Origin: a virus
Virus record (IMG/VR): IMGVR_UViG_3300030329_002079
Location: 1 to 32,606 of that record
DNA length: 32,606 bases
Direction: 5' to 3' (one strand)
The position numbers and the translations under genes were made by a program. Positions 30,528 to 32,606 of the stretch are shown here, in pieces. A model generated the notes under the pieces. The model had not been told where the DNA came from. It was given only the letters and a program-made list of their open reading frames with translations, and ran no database searches. The stretch's first letter is position 1, and each line of letters begins with the position of its first letter.

Positions 30528-30765
30528 CGGGCTTACAGTATCCCATCAGGACACTACAGGCTTCGCGTACAGCCTCATCTTCAGCAATCTCTGCATGTAG
30601 CTTGCAGAACTCCCTTACGACAGTGACCTGGAAGTCTTCAGTTAGTATCTTGTTGACCTTATCCATCTCGTAAACCTTTCTGGATGCTTGCTCCCACTCT
30701 TCTGGGGTTGCTTCATTAATGCTCATTATCGTGCCTCTTTCTTTAGCTGTAATTGGTGCTTTCAT
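30517..30765 (-). CDS. Small hypothetical protein (convergent with ejection gene)
   Basis: An 82-residue acidic helical protein (TPEEWEQASRKVYEMDKVNKILTEDFQVTVVREFCKLHAEIAEDEAVREACSVLMGYCKPVTG). Starting at 30765 its ATG overlaps the stop of the GIY-YIG gene (ATGA). Starting at 30726 (MSINEATPEEWEQAS) it has AGAGG at good spacing and is 69 residues; both are possible. No known domain. It ends inside the last codons of the large virion gene on the opposite strand. Confidence 0.58.
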   Translation of the reverse strand: MKAPITAKERGTIMSINEATPEEWEQASRKVYEMDKVNKILTEDFQVTVVREFCKLHAEIAEDEAVREACSVLMGYCKPVTG

Positions 30766-31202
30766 GTAATTCCCTTATAAGCATATCTAGCACTGAACAT
30801 TTCATACGCATCCAATGTAGAACCAGTACCTGTCACCATATAACCTGAAGATGTGACATTAGAAATTGCTGTAAAATCAATATCTTTCCAGCCATATTTT
30901 TCTTTACGCTCCTGATCAAACTTGGCATATGCTTGCTGTTGTTTAGTCTTCCAGTAATTATCAGAGCCTGAAGGCTTACCTTGTTTGTTATAGATCGGGT
31001 GTTCTGTTTTGATTGCTTTAGCTTCCGCTTCTCTAGCCAATTCGCGAGTAGCAAAATGTTCTAGCGTGATCCTGACGCACTCACCGTGCCATACCCCTGC
31101 GTTTTTATGCTGACCTATACGGGCCATGACACTGTGACTAATGCCAACATACAAAAGCTCATTGCCCCTGTTGTAAGAGCGATACAGGGTTGTTTTAGAC
31201 AT
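30762..31202 (-). CDS. GIY-YIG family endonuclease
   Basis: A 146-residue stand-alone nuclease of the URI/UvrC-N type. The motif is YRSY (7-10) with YVG (18-20), followed by R28, H32, E60 (REAEAKAI) and N72 (PIYN). Thus the catalytic Arg and Glu are in place while the first Gly-Ile-Tyr is replaced by R-S-Y. The C-terminal 70 residues (ARYAYKGIT end) are not recognised. It may be a free-standing mobile (homing) nuclease or a phage repair/host-DNA-degrading enzyme. It lies 32 bases after the NinB-like gene in a leftward block. Ribosome-binding site weak. Confidence 0.78.
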   Translation of the reverse strand: MSKTTLYRSYNRGNELLYVGISHSVMARIGQHKNAGVWHGECVRITLEHFATRELAREAEAKAIKTEHPIYNKQGKPSGSDNYWKTKQQQAYAKFDQERKEKYGWKDIDFTAISNVTSSGYMVTGTGSTLDAYEMFSARYAYKGIT

Positions 31203-31234
31203 ATCTGGCTCGAAGTAAGGCTTTTTGTTTGGCC

Positions 31235-31828
31235 TCAGTCATTTTCTTTCTTGGAAGCCTCATCATAGTCATGCAGCCAATCTTCAACCGCTAAGTTTAG
31301 CCCCAGGTCAGTTGCAGCCCACGCTTCAACCTTTGTTAGCAACTCGTTCATCGAGATAATCCCTTCACGTTGCTCCGCAACAGATAAGTCGCTTTCTAAC
31401 TGCTTGTATTGGGAAGACCTCATTGCCACTTCAACCTTCTCATACCCCCGAAAATAGGCTATACCGCGCTGTATTCGCCGTTCTACGTCTGGATCAGGAT
31501 TGTTTAGATAACTTTCTATCAAGTCCAGAAAGCGGTTAAAAAGAGGGTCAGAATCCGCCTTAATGCCTTTTACGGCGACTTTTTTAGTATTCCCTAGTCC
31601 TCTCAGGATCAGTTCCTTTACCGCTCCCTCATGCAGCATTACGCCGTTCTCCTGAAGATGATCCCGTATGATCCTGCACCACTTATGTAGGCAGTCGTTT
31701 TGTTCCAGTGACCTGTTCACTACTTCTCCTTTAAAGCCAGCTCGCTTCATTACCTCGCCTATGTGCAACGCCTCTTCCAAATTTTCGGCATCAATGCCTA
31801 CATGCTGAACGCTTAGTGGGCGCATCAT
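31235..31828 (-). CDS. NinB-like protein
   Basis: A 197-residue protein. VVNRSLEQNDCLHKWCRIIRDHL (37-58) resembles the 'RNRSLDQNRKLW' segment of lambda NinB (Orf), a recombination mediator that binds single-strand DNA-binding protein and DNA. The second half is helix-rich (DPLFNRFLDLIESYLNN, RRIQRGIAYFRGYEKV) and differs from lambda NinB, so this is a distant call. NinG lies at the other end of the window. It overlaps the upstream gene by ATGA with AGGAG about 12 bases before the ATG. Confidence 0.5.
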   Translation of the reverse strand: MMRPLSVQHVGIDAENLEEALHIGEVMKRAGFKGEVVNRSLEQNDCLHKWCRIIRDHLQENGVMLHEGAVKELILRGLGNTKKVAVKGIKADSDPLFNRFLDLIESYLNNPDPDVERRIQRGIAYFRGYEKVEVAMRSSQYKQLESDLSVAEQREGIISMNELLTKVEAWAATDLGLNLAVEDWLHDYDEASKKEND

Positions 31829-32226
31829 ATCCAGACCACTCCTGAACCCGTTTTAGACAACTTGTATTTCTTCTCTCCGGCCCAACCATCGAAGTACGGT
31901 TGTTTCTGGTTGCAGATCTCTTCATGCCTTCTGGACTTCGGATGACTTCTGCACCCCTCGCAAATGGTTAACTGCGGGTTGCTCCGACTGTGATTACCAA
32001 ATGTCTTTAATCTGGGATAGTCATCGTCCCATCGCCCCTGATTTAAATAGGTTGCGGGGTTAGGAATGAACTTTCCCTCGTTCCACTGAGCATCCGTACT
32101 GGCTCTCTCTGGTAGGGTTTCCTGGATGCGGCGTTTTTCTTCCGCACCTAGCTTACTCCAGATCCTCTGACACTCTTTCTTTCCCACTTTCTTGGGGTAG
32201 TGTCTCCAAAACTCTTCAAACTCCAT
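31825..32226 (-). CDS. Phage replication-type protein with zinc pair
   Basis: A 133-residue protein starting MEFEEFWRHYPKKVGKKECQRIW with FIPNPATYLNQGRWDDDY. 'FW..YPKKVGK...' and 'IPNPATYLN..RW.D' are the C-terminal signature of phage replication initiators (lambda O/DnaT-like). Here it stands as its own small gene, with C89, C92 and C105 as a possible zinc site. AAGGAGAGACA precedes this ATG, so I prefer it over the in-frame ATG at 32262. A separate N-terminal helicase-loader or origin-binding gene may lie beyond the right edge. Confidence 0.7.
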   Translation of the reverse strand: MEFEEFWRHYPKKVGKKECQRIWSKLGAEEKRRIQETLPERASTDAQWNEGKFIPNPATYLNQGRWDDDYPRLKTFGNHSRSNPQLTICEGCRSHPKSRRHEEICNQKQPYFDGWAGEKKYKLSKTGSGVVWI

Positions 32227-32245
32227 TGTCTCTCCTTTTTCAATG

Positions 32246-32473
32246 TCAAAGTAAGTCATCATCTATCTCTGGTATGGCCTTAATTCCATGCGACTCCATA
32301 AACTCCTTTGTCGTCTTTCCCAGTTCTAAACACTGGGGTGAGAACTGACGCTCTTCCTCCAGGTGGGAGAATTTCTCCTCAAAATACCTTTTCTGCTTCA
32401 GGCACTCTTCAATCGTTGGGTATTCATCCCACAAAATGATGCCGAAAAAGCTGAACAGGTAAAGGCTGATCAC
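32246..32473 (-). CDS. Small protein with N-terminal membrane segment
   Basis: A 75-residue protein with MISLYLFSFFGIILW as a possible membrane segment, then a Glu/Lys-rich helix (CLKQKRYFEEKFSHLEEERQF) and an acidic end (AIPEIDDDLL). The GTG start directly follows the stop codon of the gene upstream (TAAGTG). No strong ribosome-binding site. It resembles in style the short protein at 19346. Function unknown. Confidence 0.5.
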   Translation of the reverse strand: MISLYLFSFFGIILWDEYPTIEECLKQKRYFEEKFSHLEEERQFSPQCLELGKTTKEFMESHGIKAIPEIDDDLL

Positions 32474-32606
32474 TTACACACCCAATTTGTCTAATAATTG
32501 TTGTTTGGATTCTGCCTGGAATTGATCACACCACTGGCTAACGCCACACCAGTCCTGTGTGCAGCGTGTTTTTTCGCCTTTCCTGATCTCAAGGTAGTGA
32601 TTACTG
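32474..32606 (-). CDS. Partial gene cut by right edge (C-terminal end)
   Basis: An open frame enters from the right edge and ends in TAA at 32476-32474. The 44 visible codons read SNHYLEIRKGEKTRCTQDW..., then CGVSQWCDQF and ...QQLLDKLGV. The three Cys and two Trp suggest a small structured protein or a C-terminal domain. The directly following GTG of the next gene supports an operon. The start lies outside the window and the product is not recognised. Confidence 0.55.
   Translation of the reverse strand, partial: SNHYLEIRKGEKTRCTQDWCGVSQWCDQFQAESKQQLLDKLGV

Noticed and set aside
32474-32606. Joining the right edge to the left edge as a circular genome
   Set aside because: The minus frame stays open for about 22 codons across the joint but then stops with no ATG, and no terminal repeat is visible; nothing proves closure.

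Overview
The window is part of the genome of a tailed phage of the short-tailed (podovirus) type. The plus-strand block from 4547 to 30527 holds a nearly complete packaging, head, tail, lysis and internal-virion module: AT-hook small-terminase candidate, large terminase, portal, scaffold, major capsid, tail fibre, LamG tail protein, T7-like tail tubular A and B analogues, and three large Ala/Gly-rich internal virion proteins. Gene style (very short intergenic gaps, many ATGA start/stop overlaps, EF-hand holin-like protein, DUF-like LamG tail protein, winged-helix 'GGHTVEK' protein) resembles uncultured marine phages. The host cannot be named from the sequence; a Gram-negative host is inferred from the lipoprotein and SD-led genes. 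No integrase, RNA polymerase, DNA polymerase, tRNA or CRISPR was seen.

Layout: 1-340 has no supported gene. A NinG-like recombination protein (about 346-744, +) points at a repeat-rich convergent spacer (745-984). A leftward early block (985-4040, -) carries a winged-helix protein, an orphan C5 cytosine methyltransferase, small unknowns and an ArdA antirestriction protein, several with the same AGGTGAG ribosome-binding motif. A 500-base divergent control region (4041-4546) separates it from the rightward late block. Late order: TerS-like, 38-aa basic peptide, polysaccharide pyruvyltransferase, SNase-like nuclease, TerL, Cys-rich protein, portal, small AT-hook and basic peptides, GlcNAc-transferase-like enzyme, zinc ribbon, scaffold, capsid, terminator, fibre, LamG protein, chaperone-like protein, lysis cassette (about 18395-21154), PSIDVT-repeat protein, tail tubes, internal virion proteins. 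A second leftward block (30517-32606, -) carries a GIY-YIG nuclease, a NinB-like protein and a replication-type protein and runs off the right edge.

Most notable are two AT-rich carbohydrate-enzyme genes (pyruvyltransferase 5085-5939; PF11397-type glycosyltransferase 10225-11202) placed without gaps inside the packaging/head operon. They could decorate the virion or the host surface. The protein with 15 perfect PSIDVT repeats, rich in Ser/Thr/Pro, is a speculative acceptor. The lysis cassette is also unusual: it combines a lipoprotein, an intact Ser-Asp-His class-3 lipase, an EF-hand two-TM holin candidate and a T4-type lysozyme whose catalytic Asp is a Cys.
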